Made by a program: the position numbers and the translations under genes
Shown: positions 43,831 through 57,350 of the stretch, piece after piece
How the letters are laid out: each line of letters starts with the position of its first letter
How positions within the stretch are numbered: the first letter of the stretch is position 1
Assembly: GCA_030248225.1 (NCBI GenBank)
Contig: JASANE010005224.1
Span: forward strand, 1 to 64,000
DNA length: 64,000 bases
Source of the DNA: Trileptium ribeirensis
Lineage: Eukaryota > Nematoda > Enoplea > Enoplida > Thoracostomopsidae
Direction of reading: 5' to 3'
The notes under the pieces: generated by a model
Told to the model about the DNA's origin: nothing
The model's input: the letters and a program-made list of their open reading frames with translations, nothing else
Database searches by the model: none

Positions 43831-46800
43831 GATGGATCGCATAGCAGGCAGGTTGGTCCTCTGGGGAGGGGCAAGGGGAGTGAACCAGGCGGTAAAATTC
43901 TTGAATTCTTCTGGAACGCAAAAGTTTCTTACTGCGTGAATGAACTTAAGATGAACCTGCCAAACATCTTATTTTGCCATTACCGATATGGAATCGGAAA
44001 CCCTTGTTACGGAAAATAGGCTTAAATTTATTCGGTTTTTCGCTAACCGAAAATTGGCAAAATCAAAATCAAGTGCCAGAAATTAGATCTTGTGTTCGTA
44101 CAAAATTTCTGCGACTTCAGTTTGCATAAATTCTGTTCCCTAACACATTATCATTTAAATTTGGATTATACAGTGTTCGCAAACAAATTTAATACAAAAG
44201 CGACGTCACAATCAAATCGGCAAATTTTCGTTCTCAAAAATTTGGGTAATTGCGAGTAACTAGCGATTGAAATCTAACCATTTTGTGTTTGCGAACCGTT
44301 TTACACCGAATTTCAATTGACCAAAAAGCATTCTGTAACAAATTTTATGTAAAAATGCAAAATAGGATGGTTGGCGGCGTCAATTTAACTTTGCTCGTGC
44401 GTAATTTTGCTGAAATCTTCCTCTGGTTTTGCCAATTTGCGGTAAATTTTTGCTGATTTCCCCTGTGTTTTGTCAGTTTAAAAGCGATTTTTGTTAATTT
44501 TCACCAATTTTTGCGTGTGTCCCTGCGTCTTGAGTACGCTTTGAGCGGGGATGGCGCGCACCCGCCATCTGCGGGACTAGATTTGACTGTAGGAAAGGGA
44601 GGGGTCGGTATCCGACCCTTTAACCTCTTCCCATCCCATAGAGAACTATGGCTAATCAATAAGTAGCTGTGTGAAATCTATACATAATCATATTACGGGG
44701 GATGGACTAGACATGCTGGTAATATGTTCAATACTAATCTGGCCACTAAACGGTTAAATTTTTAATCGTAAATACTCTCATAACTACAATAATGTCTCAT
44801 CATAGATTAAAATTCATGCACATCAGTTAACATATGTATAACACGAATCAAGGGATAACATAATAGTGGGAAATAAAGTTATAAATTACAATTTTGCATT
44901 ATACCTGCCTCTTGCATAATTTCCTGTATAAAGTCATACATGTGTAACCGCGAAAGTTGCAACTCGATGTGCGGATCGAGTTTGTCATTCAGCTTGCATT
45001 GCCACGTGCTTTATTGTTCCCTCGCTTGCAATGTTCCTTACAAGTAGCCGAGTGACAGCTCCTAAAGAGCGTGGTAGCCAAACTACAAGGCTCTCGCCAA
45101 AATGATCTAGGTTTAATCCGTTTCCGCGGCAAATGTTTGCTCAAAATTGTACAAGATACACAATAATTCACACGTGAAAGGATTAAAGAGAAGGCAGCCA
45201 AAGCTGCTTTGAACAGCGCCTGCATCACATTCTATATAAATTTACTATCACACAACTTTGCCCCCACGGTTATTTAAATTACAATTTCTATAAAATCAAT
45301 TTTAGATAGTCATATAATTTTTAGTTAGCAAGTGAAGATGATATTGCTTGGAATCATCAACTCTTCGTGTATATATACTACATATATAGCACACATTGAA
45401 AAGGAGTTAAAATAAAAATTCAGCCAATTAGCAATTCAGTGATAATAAGTCAATCACTTTACTCTGCGAATTCGGTTTTGGTCTCTAGCTACCTAAAATC
45501 TGGCATTTACAGCTAATACTAATCGAATAATGACAATTAAAATCTACACGGTAGCTTATAATTCACATAAAAGACCATTACACTTAGATGTGTTAGGCCT
45601 GCACATCATGACCAAAAGTCACAACTGCAGTATTTGGTTCACAAAGAAATATATACAGTATTACAATATTTTTTGGATATGCACCATGAAACTGCTGGTC
45701 GTGATATTTCTAAAATTATACCTGTTTCTAGTGATATGTTTCAGAAATATATAATATTAAATTACGCTCAGAAAAATTGGTTATCGTTTGCGATGCGTGC
45801 ATCAAAATCAAATCAAAGTAGTACTAGATCAAGCTCGAAATGGAGCCCACAAGAAGTGGCATTTTAATGAAATGTCCTTCCAGTTTAAATAGTCAAAATT
45901 GCATTTTTACAACACAGATGAACACACTGTACGTAACTACTGAATTATCGCCAGAAACGCTACAGAGCGCTAAAATTTTAAAAAATCGGGTTGATTGTTT
46001 TATTTAATTTATCCAGCATGTTTTTCTTGTTACCTGTACCTTTTCATTGTTACAGGATTCTTTCACGTGTATTGCATACAGAGTATTCATATTGCATTCG
46101 GTCCGACAGAGTAGTCATAATTTTATCGGATTTGATATTGTGTATAAAATCCGTAAGACACGAGCAGAACACATAGGTGTAGAGTTGGATTGTATCAGAT
46201 CGGATCCGGCCGGACGTAGTGTGAACGCAAACGGAATTAGACCTTCAACTTTGATATATTTTTCCGATATTTATTTTTATGATTTAATGTAGAAATAGCC
46301 TATATTATGTGTGTTCAAATAAAGTAATGCATTTCGTATATATGAATTTGTGTAATTTTTCTCTCCGTCCGCTATAACAACTTTGTTTCATAGTACATTT
46401 GATAAATATTTGTACTTTGGCAATCATACTGTTGTAAAATATATATCGTAGGCACTAAACAACGTTCACAAAATGAAACTCAAAAATTTCTAAGAATGGA
46501 CTGATAGTTGAACACAGTCGTGGTAAAAGCTGGCAACACATAAGTGATGCATAAGCTCCATGAGTGTCGGATGCCCTCAAGCTATATTTCCCCCTTCAAC
46601 CACTTCGATGGATAATTGAGATAATTAAGAAAATTGGGGAAAATTTCGGCAAAAACTGGCAGAAATTACGAGGAATTGATATAAATTTTTGCATAAATCA
46701 GAGAAAATTACCAAAAGTACTGGAACATGGGGCAGCACTTTAGAACATTTGGGGAAAATTATTAGTTCTAAAAGTTTCGAAAATTTATTCTCCCACTGAC

Positions 46801-48159
46801 TTACACCTCTTCCTTACAATGGCGTACACATTTTGTACGCTTTCTAATAGAATCAAGTGATATAAAAACAGATGTGTTAATACTCAACCAACAGTATCAC
46901 TTTAAGGCTTAGGTACGCATTTGCGAATAAAAATGCTGAGGTACTAAAGTTTTGTATGCTCATTGCCTCGGAATAAACTATTAAGCTTTGCTATTATGAG
47001 AAATGTCACAAGCCCAATTATACTGTACCTTCGTTAAGCCCCGACAATACGACTGTCAAGCTTTGCAGATTATTATGAATATTTGTACACACTTCTGACA
47101 TTTTTGGCTAGTACAAACAACATCTCTAAAATGGACAAAACAATTAGCGAAGGTTTAATCTATCATAAATAATACAATATATACATGATATACACATAAT
47201 AAATTTTAGACATTTATATGCATACATATCATGCATATAAAATATATGTGCTACACTTGTCTGTATTTCCATATCCTACTAACCATGATCTCTATATTAC
47301 ACCGAAGCCTAAGGTTCAGCTTTCGACAACGTCTAGACGCAGTTATGATTTCCTACTAAGAATTGACGTGTACCTTATTTTGCCTTTTAGTGATTTATTG
47401 AAACTCTGTTTCAATGTCGACACGACAAAGGATATTTGTCTGCCCGTTAAGTTAACCATCTGTTAGAGCTGAAACTTTTCTTTCAAATACTAAACCGACA
47501 TCCCACGATCAAACAGTGAAGTTTCGTTTCATAAACCACGCAGATGTTCCTATAGATATAGATATTATATTCGACTTTTTAACTTTAAGCCGTGTTCACA
47601 TAGCGTACGACCCTGTCTGGTACGACAAATTCTTCTCTTACGCTGTACATATGCTAAGGTACGATATGTTAATGTTTCCTTCGCTGTATGTATGTTTACA
47701 CATACGTACATTGAGCCGTATCACGTACTTTATCTTACACATCTGAACATCCGATTTTCATACGTTTAATATTGTTACTGCGATATTTGAACGAATTGGG
47801 TCCGGAACCGATCTCATTTGATCTGACGCAATATTAACTCTGTCTATAGCACTGCGGCAAGTTGACTTAACTTCGCTTGTAATATAGCGCTCAATATTTC
47901 GACGATTTTGCGATGTTTTCGATGACAAAATTTTTAAATGTTCAAATAGCTTAAATTATTTATTGTTGTTAATTTGTTTAAATGGCTGTACAGATGAAAA
48001 ATCGGATATTAAAAATTGTAAATTCCAAAATACCGCTTGCTTCCGTTTTCGCTGTTGAGCGTGCGCTGCCAAAATTGCCCTTTAAGCTTTAGCACACTGA
48101 TGCACAATGAAATAATATTACGCTAAATTTACACTTAGTAGCGTTAAACAGAAACTTAA
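43831..48159. other. Long stretch without recognised genes
   Basis: AT-rich, with only short unrecognised ORFs (44989-45228 minus, 45530-45867 plus, 46047-46292 plus, 47218-47466 plus). A GC-richer patch at 46170-46240 (GGCCGGACGTAGTGTGAACG) and CCGTGTTCACATAGCGTACG near 47591 resemble inverted transposon-end text, but no element can be delimited. A moderately GC-rich patch at 44540-44640 has no clear function. Confidence 0.45.
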
Positions 48160-48468
48160 ATGCGTCGAAACAGCTCCAATACTCTACACGAATGTTCACC
48201 CACTCACTTCCCAAACGCCGGGAAACCAAGACTTACTGGTCGCGTAAAAGGTCTGGCCATTATCTACAAACTTCTCTACAGTATCAGGATCCACAGGACA
48301 TTGCTCAAATTGGATCATGCTAAAATAACCCTATCTGATGGCACGAAAAAGTGTGTCTCAAATGAAAAACTGATTCTAGTAATAAACAAAACAAAAAAGC
48401 AAATTGCCGCAGATTTTAAATGCCTAATTTCTAATCGGGAATGTAATATTGCAATTTTTGGTTACTAA
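48160..48468 (+). pseudogene. Possible retroviral-type aspartic protease fragment (weak)
   Basis: A 102-codon ORF whose second half resembles the order of a Gypsy/BEL-type retropepsin: TG...AIIYKLL, then ITLSDGTKKCV, then a strand-rich part and CNIAIFGY, where the family has DTGAxxxVI, ITLADGT and ILGxD. The catalytic Asp is absent (LTG) and no reverse transcriptase or LTR is nearby. It may be a decayed LTR-element relic or a chance match. Confidence 0.22.
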
Positions 48469-48479
48469 TATCAATGTTT

Positions 48480-48740
48480 TGATGAAAAAGACAATAATCA
48501 AACATTTGTCTCTTGCATCCAGCTTTAACATAGTAAACTCTCTTACAACTAACCGTTAGATGTTTGAAATTAGCTTCAAACCTTCATATTTTATATCTGG
48601 CAGCAAGAGATAAAAGTTTGTAACAACTAGCTATTCGAATCAAATTTTTGTGATGGCTAAACTGAAAGATTTTATTATCCTACGGCTAGCAATTAGAGAT
48701 TCATGTCTTTCTATAAAAGGCAAAGGAATTTTACACTTAC
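48480..48740. repeat. Second patch of the AGAGACAAAA-type degenerate repeat
   Basis: GGCAGCAAGAGATAAAAGTT, CTAGCAATTAGAGATTCATG and TGTCTTTCTATAAAAGGCA recall units at 35800-36370. Divergence is high. Confidence 0.35.
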
Positions 48741-49118
48741 CTGGTAACGATTTCAACATCAACCAAAGAATCATTATAAATAAATGTCTCTAATCTAAGT
48801 GTTCTCAGATTCCAATATGAACAATTCATCGCTTGAATGTTGATACAATTTCTTGATACATATACATTGGTTTATATACATGCAATATTCTGGTGATTTT
48901 AATATACTAAATCACAAATGATAGATTTTCCCTTTATAGCTACTCAAATGGCATATGTAATATATAGCAATTATTTTCCCAGCAATAGTAGTAATAGAAG
49001 ATCTTATTGCTACAAGGATTGTTGTGATGAGCATGCACTTTATACAAATTGTTTAGTAGTGATAATGCCAACTATTGCTACAAAACCTATTAATAATTGT
49101 AGCAATAACTGCGTTATT

Positions 49119-49140
49119 GTCACAGCCGTCAGGCTGTGAC
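49119..49140. other. Perfect hairpin, 9-bp stem and 4-nt loop
   Basis: GTCACAGCC, loop GTCA, GGCTGTGAC. The stem is GC-rich compared with its surroundings. Function unknown. Confidence 0.6.
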
Positions 49141-49244
49141 ATTGATTTCACCTTCTGTCAAAGTGTGCATTAAAGCCTTAATTGCACTGCACTGCACGCA
49201 TCTGTTATAGTCATAAAATCCTTTTCAGATCTGACCGCTTGAGT

Positions 49245-49272
49245 CTGCATGCCAGGCAAAAATGGCATGCAG
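49245..49272. other. Perfect hairpin, 10-bp stem and 8-nt loop
   Basis: CTGCATGCCA, loop GGCAAAAA, TGGCATGCAG. It lies 105 bp from the previous hairpin. Function unknown. Confidence 0.6.
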
Positions 49273-49953
49273 CAAACGTCTCGGATTTGTTGACTACAAT
49301 TGAGATGAAAACATTTAGGAATTCCGAGAATTGATGTCATCGAAGATTACATTATCAACTTTACCAGGTCTGAATTCGTTCTTGCTATTTTATAGACAGC
49401 ATATTCGCAAACGCTGAAGTCAAATAATTGGACATGTTTCAAAAACCATATATTATGCTGAACCGTCGTAAAGTTTATATTTAAATAATTATATGTAGTC
49501 CAGGCGCATAAATTCCATTGTTAATAGCAATATTACTGCTGTGACATTCTTCTTTTAAGAAGAAAACTTTTTCGTTTTGAAACAAAAGTTCTTGACACAT
49601 AGTATGTGTTTCCGACAGGGTAACTTGTTCCTACAAGAATCGTGCAAATTGTACAACTACTGCGCTAAATATGTAGCAGAAAAAATAACTATTTCTACAT
49701 ATTTCGAAAACGTTTTCGTAGCTATGATCATGCTCATCCGTGCTACAATGTGCAGTGAGTGCACACATTTCTCTATTAACGCTGTATACTGCTGCTTATT
49801 TGCAATGCGTTAAGTTGTGGCACCCCATCTTATATTGTTGATATGTTAATCCAATCGTCAGCTGCCCGGTTTGCCAATGAGCGAATACTTCGAATCGATG
49901 TAACAAGAAACAATAGTTTTTGTTTTCTGGGACCATGGGAATGAAACAACTTA

Positions 49954-50366
49954 TGCGGCGTTTACGTTATAAAGGATCCCCATTTGAAAGTTTTGTCCCG
50001 CAGTGGTCTAGACCGTACCATCCAGTAGTATACTGTATATACCTACACTATATAATGCAATAGACGGTGTATGGGACACCATCAACGTAGCTATAGTGTC
50101 ATAATGTACATATTGTTTTTACTGACGGTGTCAAGGACACCATGCACAAACCCACTATATATTGCGTGTAGCTATGCAATGTAGCATATAAATTTTATGG
50201 TGTAGTCTACACCATACTATCATCGACACTACATTACCTATGTATACTATCTGACAATACCATAAGAAACACCATGGTGTCCTGGACACCATATAATTGA
50301 TGTTGGAACAGACACTCTGGGTGGACAAAACCTTCACATGGGGTGTCCTTTCCCGGCTATTTGACG
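49954..50366. mobile_element. MITE family 2, compact copy
   Basis: The left end TGCGGCGTTTACGTTATAAA is preceded by TTA and followed by GGATCCCCATTTGAAA. The right end (GTGTCCTTTCCCGGCTATTTGACG) is a decayed inverse. The interior carries at least four hairpin motifs: GGTGTATGGGACACC, GGTGTCAAGGACACC, GGTGTAGTCTACACC and GGTGTCCTGGACACC. It is homologous to 39433-40244 in inverse orientation. No coding capacity. Confidence 0.6.
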
Positions 50367-52439
50367 ATGAATTTTCGTGGCATCCGATTTAGTTATTAAC
50401 ATTCATACACAGCGCTTTTGTCACTCTTCTGCGAAAAAGCCGCGTTGCAAATATTTTTATGATTATTTATTTACCAAAAAGGGTTATTGCCTAAATATAA
50501 TGCCTACAGGCTCAATGTCCTATATCGCCTGTGCTATGTAAATTTATTTCCTATCGGTTTAGCGGCTACCATGCTATAGACGAAAACAACAAATTCAACT
50601 TCAGTTTAATCTAAAAGTATGCATTTTATATCCTGTGTTTGGAAAGTAGACATGCAGGTCAATGTTTTTACCATTATATGTCGACGGTTAAATGCAACCA
50701 ATGCTGAAAAAACGAGCACATGTGCTTCTGTCCCTGAGATATAAGCCCTTGCTATAATAAAATTTTACATGTGCGATAACGATGGAACAGGAGTTACACA
50801 AAAGTAATATTATTTAGTAATGAACAATAAATTTTATAATTTTCCGTTGGTGGGAGGTTTTTGACGAAATATATTGGCCTCGTGCAATAGTTATTTTAAA
50901 GCCCACTGTAAATACAAACATTGGTAGACGCCTACGCATCACATCATCTAAAGATTGCGAAGCTTGAAGACACTGCACAAACAGCTAGTGGTTGTAATAC
51001 ACCACTGGGTAAAGTCCACGGCGAACATATAATTATTTTAAATATATCTTCATAAAGCAATGTAAACTCTGTAAAAATACCATAGATTTCCTGGGATATA
51101 AAGCTAAATTGTAAGAAATCCAGCTAATCATACTTTTCACGATGCTATTGTGGACGTGATTTTAATATTTTCACTCTTAATTCTTTATAAAGTTGGTACA
51201 CATGACTTATAGCTGGCTTGAAATACTGAATTTTATTGTTTCTAACATATCAAATGTCTCAATGCCTTTGTCTATTAGTGCTAAGCTATTGCTAGCGGTC
51301 TATTTGTTTCTAAATAGTGTGCTCAAGCTTCGTTATATAAACTTATGGGCTGCATATAGTAATATCGTAAAACAATATGCTTCAACGTGGCCGTTAAGTT
51401 TCACAACATTACATTACTTTATATGACTTGGTTTATCTTTTTAAGTACCAAAAGAGTAAATTATTTAATACTTTGCAGTGTACCAAACTCCGAAAATTGT
51501 AACGGCACTAGGCGAGACGAATGCTTGTTCCCCTGCCCGTGTGAGAAAATATATTCGACAATGAACAATTTACTCGCAATTTGTATGCGCCTTTTTCTTA
51601 GACCGTTTGTCCAAAAGTGCTAAAATGTACCTAACCGTAACGGGCCGCGAAAAAAATTTGGCAACTCGGAAAAATATTTCAATATGTGACAACAGCAATT
51701 TTCAGTCTGAGATTGATCAAAAGAGTGACCCTCGTTCTTCTGGTTCATTTATTTCGTAGTTGATTGATTCTTCGGGTCTACAGCATTATTATAAAATTAC
51801 GCTGCATAAACTGTTGTGGGAACTTTTATTACACAAAAAATACTGCAAAAAATCAACAAAAGTTTCTGTGGTAACAGATATATTTCGGCGCATCTCTCTC
51901 TTAAAAATGTTCAACTCAAGGATTACTTTATATATAGCTCTGAACTGCTAATACTGATATGTCTGGATCCTTCAACTTATTCAATGCTATATATTTTGCT
52001 CACATATGGGACACGGCATTCTAGTTAATATCTGTCCTTATACAAACATTTATATACGTGATTTTGTCAAAAAATCGTTGCAAAAATCAAAGTGTTTTTT
52101 ATTCAAAGGCATAAGAAATTTGACATGATAGTTAAATGTAGAGGTCAGACCCGCTTTGCTAAGGTACTTTGCGAAAAATCGTTTATCACAATTATAAAAA
52201 AATTTTAAGACAAAATTAGCAAAATTATGCAGCCACTATCGGAGCCATTTACCACCTAACCCGACGGACCTAGTTAACGCATGCTTGTGATATCTTATTT
52301 AAAACTAATAGCTACTATAACAATTTGGTATATAATGTCAATCCTTGCTTACAACTTATCCAAATATGCTCGTATGTACGACTATGAGTTGTGAAATTAA
52401 CAGTTTTGTATTGAAACCGTTATTACTAAATTTTCATTT
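50367..52439. other. No gene seen
   Basis: AT-rich stretch with short unrecognised ORFs (51193-51426, 51387-51623, 51760-51951). No repeats recognised. Confidence 0.5.
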
Positions 52440-52950
52440 ATACATCGCTTGTATTTTATAAGGAACACGCCATGTAAATATTTTGTCCGCGTACAGCCAA
52501 TGTTAATAAAATCAGCGATATGATGTGCAAGACATCATTACTATCCCTTAGACAATTTTATATGGCGTCCGAAACGCCATAGAATTTTTTTGTATGATGC
52601 CTTAAATTTCCGTTAGCGACGATAAAATTCTTCCGGGAATGTAATTAGGTGTTTCTACATTATAAGCAAGCAGTTCAGGTGTAGCAAGTTTGTCTATTCT
52701 ACAAGAACCACTATACACAGTGTTATGTACGCCGTAGTTGATACAATTTAAATCTTCTGAAATTTAATTTAGTCATTTTTTCTTTTAACATGAATAAATA
52801 TAGGTAGTTGAAAACACCATACTGTTTACAAAGTACTTAGTGTATGGAGTACGTACCACCATTATTTTTGTTATCTAGTATAAATTCATGAGGACTGTGA
52901 CAGTTCATGGATATAACTTTCACATCATGCGGCCGTTTTAACGCAAACAC
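52440..52950. mobile_element. Probable decayed family-2-like MITE
   Basis: TTATAAGGAACACGCCATGT followed by ATTTTGTCCGCG aligns by eye with TTATAAAGGATCCCCATTTG and GTTTTGTCCCGC at 49967-49998. Downstream come TGATGTGCAAGACATCA (52521-52537) and TATGGCGTCCGAAACGCCAT (52561-52580), hairpins placed like the GGTGTC ones in other copies. The right end is uncertain. Confidence 0.4.
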
Positions 52951-55900
52951 TACATTGTTCCCGATGACTGAAATCGAAATAACAAGAAAAATTAATTTGC
53001 AATATAACAATATATTTCAAATACTTCAAAAGTAGCTAGTATTTCTGGAGCCAAATAATATACATGGGCGTATGAAAACCTCCATGTTTGTTAGGCAAAC
53101 GGATTAAATGACAGAAAGTTCATACCTTCAGGTATTTTATTACACAAAGACAGACGCATCGCCTGGAATTTTACCTTCGAAGATATAAACGCTTTGTGAG
53201 GGTCGGTTTAACAGATGGATCCTTCGGTTGCAAGTTACAAAAAGGATTTGAAAATGGTAAATGTGAGCACCAACCAGAACCAAAAGCATGACCACCCTTG
53301 CCCCAACGCCCCTTGTGACGATGTCGCTACACTAAGATGTGTAGGTCCCGTTTTAACTTTAGAAGTCATATTTTAAATAACTTGTAACCTCGAACAAATG
53401 GGACCCGCATAATAATAGGTGAAAGTGTTTGTAAACAACAAAATATTAACTTGAATAAATTTACTTCAAAACAAAGTTTCAAATTCTGGTCGAATGGTTA
53501 GTTATCTATGTCATCGCAATATTTTGGGCAGTAGTTGATTAGATCACAGCAAAATATTTGTTTTCGATCTCATAGATTGAATTGGAGCAGTCAGCTTTAT
53601 AGCATTGAACCTGTCTTCTTAATTAATAGCAACAACTTTATTTCGGTGCATTTTTGATACTTTTCAAATTTTGCTGTATCAGTTTGATTAGCAATTGTGG
53701 GCGAAGAGCACTGACGCAAAGAAATTTCGCTTCTTATTATGCAGGAACTGCTAGAGATGGTTCAAATAAAGTAATTTTGTTTTGCGGTGTAAAATTGATG
53801 TGTTTTTCCGCTTTATCTCGAACGAATCGAATTACATCTGCGTGCTCACGGAAATGTCGTTTTAACTAAGTCATTACCGAATACGCTTGACTCATACTAA
53901 TTTGGTCCAAAAACCTTTTAAATCAGGCTATGAATGAAATTTGTTGTACTAGTCTTATTGCGTGGCTTTATTCCGTTTTGCAAGGGTATTTTTTGAGTAA
54001 TAACCATATTCTAGAACTTATCATAAGCCTAAATTGCAGCCATATTTTAGCGAAAAATTAATTTGGGCCAAACTCATTCGCGAATGACCGATTTAAGACG
54101 GTGCCTTCATTATCAAGCCCATTTAGATTAAGCTCATTTAAACCCTAAAACACAAAGTTTTTAGCTATTCGATACCCAAGCTCAAAACGTTTGATTTTAA
54201 TCACGTTAGGAAGCACATCTGGCAGTAGTTGCCACTTTAAGCAATAACCCGGCGATGATTATATTCTCGATACACCTGGGTTCTGTTTGTTTCTAAAATT
54301 ATTCAGCCTGCAACATATGGGAGTTATGTTGAGCACACCCCTCCCCAACCGTATCATGTCAAATTTTTGCCGCATTATACGATATATATTTCTCTTTAAG
54401 ATGCTTGTATAAACTTGGGTCTGTATAAAACGAAGTTTAAGTCTTAGGCTAAGTCTAAACCTAAACCTAAGCCTAAGGTTAGCTTATTTCACAATCGAAC
54501 AACTGAAGACAACCCGGGTACCTACAATACGCATGTCAAGTTCCCCTCTCCTGTTATAAGTGAGAAAAATAGTCATTATCCCAATATTCTCTATCTCTCT
54601 AATCATCGTTTACAACAAAGCAGTTTGTTTTGACGAAACGTGATCGCTTAGAATCATATATTTTTAATGGAAATAGCTGTTTGGCGTTAACAAAAAGTCT
54701 TAAAATTTCTAAAATATTATTGAAGCGTAGAATATGATACGGTTTCAGGAAATAAAGAGCATTGGTATCTGGATATCTGAATATGAGACCTTTTGATGAA
54801 TGAAGAAATTTTTATTCTACTCTGTATGATCGAAAATAGATGTCTTCTAAACTTAACAAATATAGATTATTTTTATTAGTATATGTTGTTTTTGGGTAAT
54901 TGTATGCCCTTTCGTTTAATTGCATCATGTTTATGCTGATGCTGATCTGTGCTGGTCAGAGTATGTCCTGCAAGGCATGACCGTAGATTAGAATAAAGTA
55001 CGAAGTGAACAGTTCACCTCCGCGGAGACGGTGTTGATCGTTTCACCTCAATGTAGATGGATGCGGTTGCGCAGGTCACCTTTAAATTTCTGTCAATTCG
55101 CGTTAATTACAAGTCAAGTCACTAAACAAAACTGCTAGTAATTATATGGTTAGCTCTAACTTTGTTCGTACGTTGATCTTCAGATATCAAATGCAGCGAA
55201 TTGAGCCAGCAGTTTATTTTCGACAAAAACAAAAAAAAATTAATAAAAAGCACAGCTATGACTAGTAATTAAAGTTAAAATGAAGACTTCATAAGTGAGT
55301 TAAATCGTATCACAAATGAGCAAATTCCAAACTAACTCTAAGAAGTATAGGTGAAAAGCAATAATTCTTTTCTTGATATTATCATCTTGAACAATCAGTA
55401 AGAGCTATGATACCTAAGCAAGCTAGATTCTCTTTTAGCATTTGTTGTGGGTCGGTGTGAGGCTGCGGACATCGGGTGCCAATTCAAATTCCGTTTTTTC
55501 TAACTTAACAACGTAAGTCCCTTTAAGCTTGCTTGTCTGAGAGATATAATATTACAACAATTTTTTATATTATAACTGCTGTCATCTTGAGACATCGTAT
55601 CACCATCAATTTTTAAGGCTTTAAAAGCACAATTTTGTTATCACAATTGAACTTATTAATTTCAATATCGGTTAGCTCTAAAGCCACTGGTACAAGCATT
55701 TTGCTGGAGTTATTTTTGGTTTATCACCCGGTTTCATCTGGAGTTATTTAGTTGGAATGCCAAGCTAAATCTTTGTTTTTCTTCATGGTTTAACTTAAGT
55801 TAGGCTTGCCACCCTCTATTGTTCAGCTGTCGCAATCACGCCAGCTAGGATCTAAACGCATATACATTAGCAAATCCGCATAAGAGTTAGTTACTTCATG

Positions 55901-56264
55901 AGCATAGAGCATGAAAGGTAAGTGAAACAAGCTTATTTCTGGGCTCCCTGTAGTTACTTCAAAAAACGTCGTTTAACGTCTAGTTATACGCAAAGTACAT
56001 AGATCTAAGCAACTTTTTCTTTCCGAAGGTAAAAAGAGTATAACATCAAGAAGAAAACAACCTGTTTTAGCGCAATACCACCGTTACCTACAAGGGTTAG
56101 ATACAGATTTGGGCCTAATTTGACCGTGTCAGATACGTAAATTGCAGTTGCTGCAACAGCTGACGCAATTGGCCGAAGTCAGGTGCTGGGTAGCGATTTA
56201 CATCGCGATGTCCATGCTTAGTTTGAGACACTTTAAGGTTGCACCTGGTAGCTTGTAGCAGCAC
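52951..56264. other. No gene seen
   Basis: AT-rich sequence. A short palindromic run of CCTAAA/CCTAAG words at about 54437-54486 is the only regularity noticed. The ORF at 53654-53869 has no recognisable domain. A GC-richer patch occurs near 55010-55075. Confidence 0.5.
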
Positions 56265-56389
56265 CTGGCTGCTTGCTGCGTTCGGTGACGGCGTGCCGGC
56301 GGCCCGAATAGTGATTGGGACGACCTTCTATCCACTGGACGGTATACAGTAGTGTACGGGACAGGACATTATGACATGTGAGTTCCACA
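56265..56389. mobile_element. Fragment with family-1-like TIR end
   Basis: GGACATTATGACATGTGAGT..CCACA, followed by TTA, resembles the right end of the 506-bp MITEs (GGACATTATGACGTGAACACCACA). The opposite end was not found. Confidence 0.35.
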
Positions 56390-57350
56390 TTACTTACAAT
56401 TTAATTATGTATATGTGCCATATAAACAGAATAATTCGATTTATTTAAAGTTTAGTAATAACGTAACTTTCCTTCAGCGCACGTATGGTTTTAACGCTGC
56501 TTTCGAGGCGGTGTTGCCCGCTTATTTGTCAGCTGTGAGTAATCACCGAATGCTTTGTATTTAACAAGACTCAAGAGGGCGATTAACAAATCCTGTGCAT
56601 AATCAGCTCCAATAAATTCCATTCGAGGGGCGGCCGCGAAATTTTTGGTCATTTTACGGGTACGCTACGGTACTTTTCAATGCGCTGGACGCGGCGCCCA
56701 AAAGCATTGCCGTGTAAGCAAGGCACTGGAAACCTATGTTCAGTGGTTATAGATATTCTATTTTTAAAAACGCGACGAATTACCTATTGTTTTAACAACA
56801 TGCATTCATTTTGCGCACGTTTCTAAATTATAGAGCAAAATATGCTAGAATAACTGCTTATGTATTTAAGTCTAGTACTAACAAATTTTTGTCAAACCTG
56901 ATCCATGATATTGGATTATCTAAATTTAATTCACATGTTTGATTGGGTTACGGGGTCTTGGATATAAATTATTTTGTTTTAAATAAATCAGCAGTATATG
57001 TACACTGAATTCGTTATAAAGCTTTTATATTCTACTTCACGACGAATAGTTGTCTCGCGTCTCGAAATATATAAAATATACAAATAATCTTAGATCAATA
57101 ATTGACGGGATAAACTAATCCAGCTATTTTTTCTCTCATGTACTGTACGAGGGCATACCTTGGTACTAAAAGTATATTTTGCTTTGAAATGCAGGTTGCC
57201 TTTGTACCACTGTTTTATTAATCAAGCCAAGTTTATCCACGTCACGAGCAATTGCACTGCTTAGAAGTGCATTAATAGATATCCCTAACACCATGCAGCG
57301 ATGTATTTCGTAAGCAATTTGATTACTATATCTCAATGATACCGCTATAG
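56390..57350. other. No gene seen
   Basis: Sequence before the hAT-like TIR. A GC-richer segment at 56470-56720 includes GGGGCGGCCGCGAAA near 56626. No supported gene. Confidence 0.45.

Larger units (their letters stand above)
48741..49953. other. No gene seen; two hairpins
   Basis: AT-rich sequence with two clear inverted repeats described separately. The ORFs at 48918-49139 and 49577-49813 have no recognisable domain. Confidence 0.5.

Noticed and set aside
46010..47640. A Harbinger-type element between GTGTGAACGC (about 46220) and GTGTTCACATAGCG (about 47594)
   Set aside because: The two words are inverted relatives, but similarity does not extend beyond about 10 bp, no TSD is visible and no transposase is present.
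54437..54486. Interstitial telomere repeats (CCTAAA/CCTAAG words; also near 2884 and 26008)
   Set aside because: Only a few imperfect words are present and they form a short palindrome; there is no sustained tandem array.
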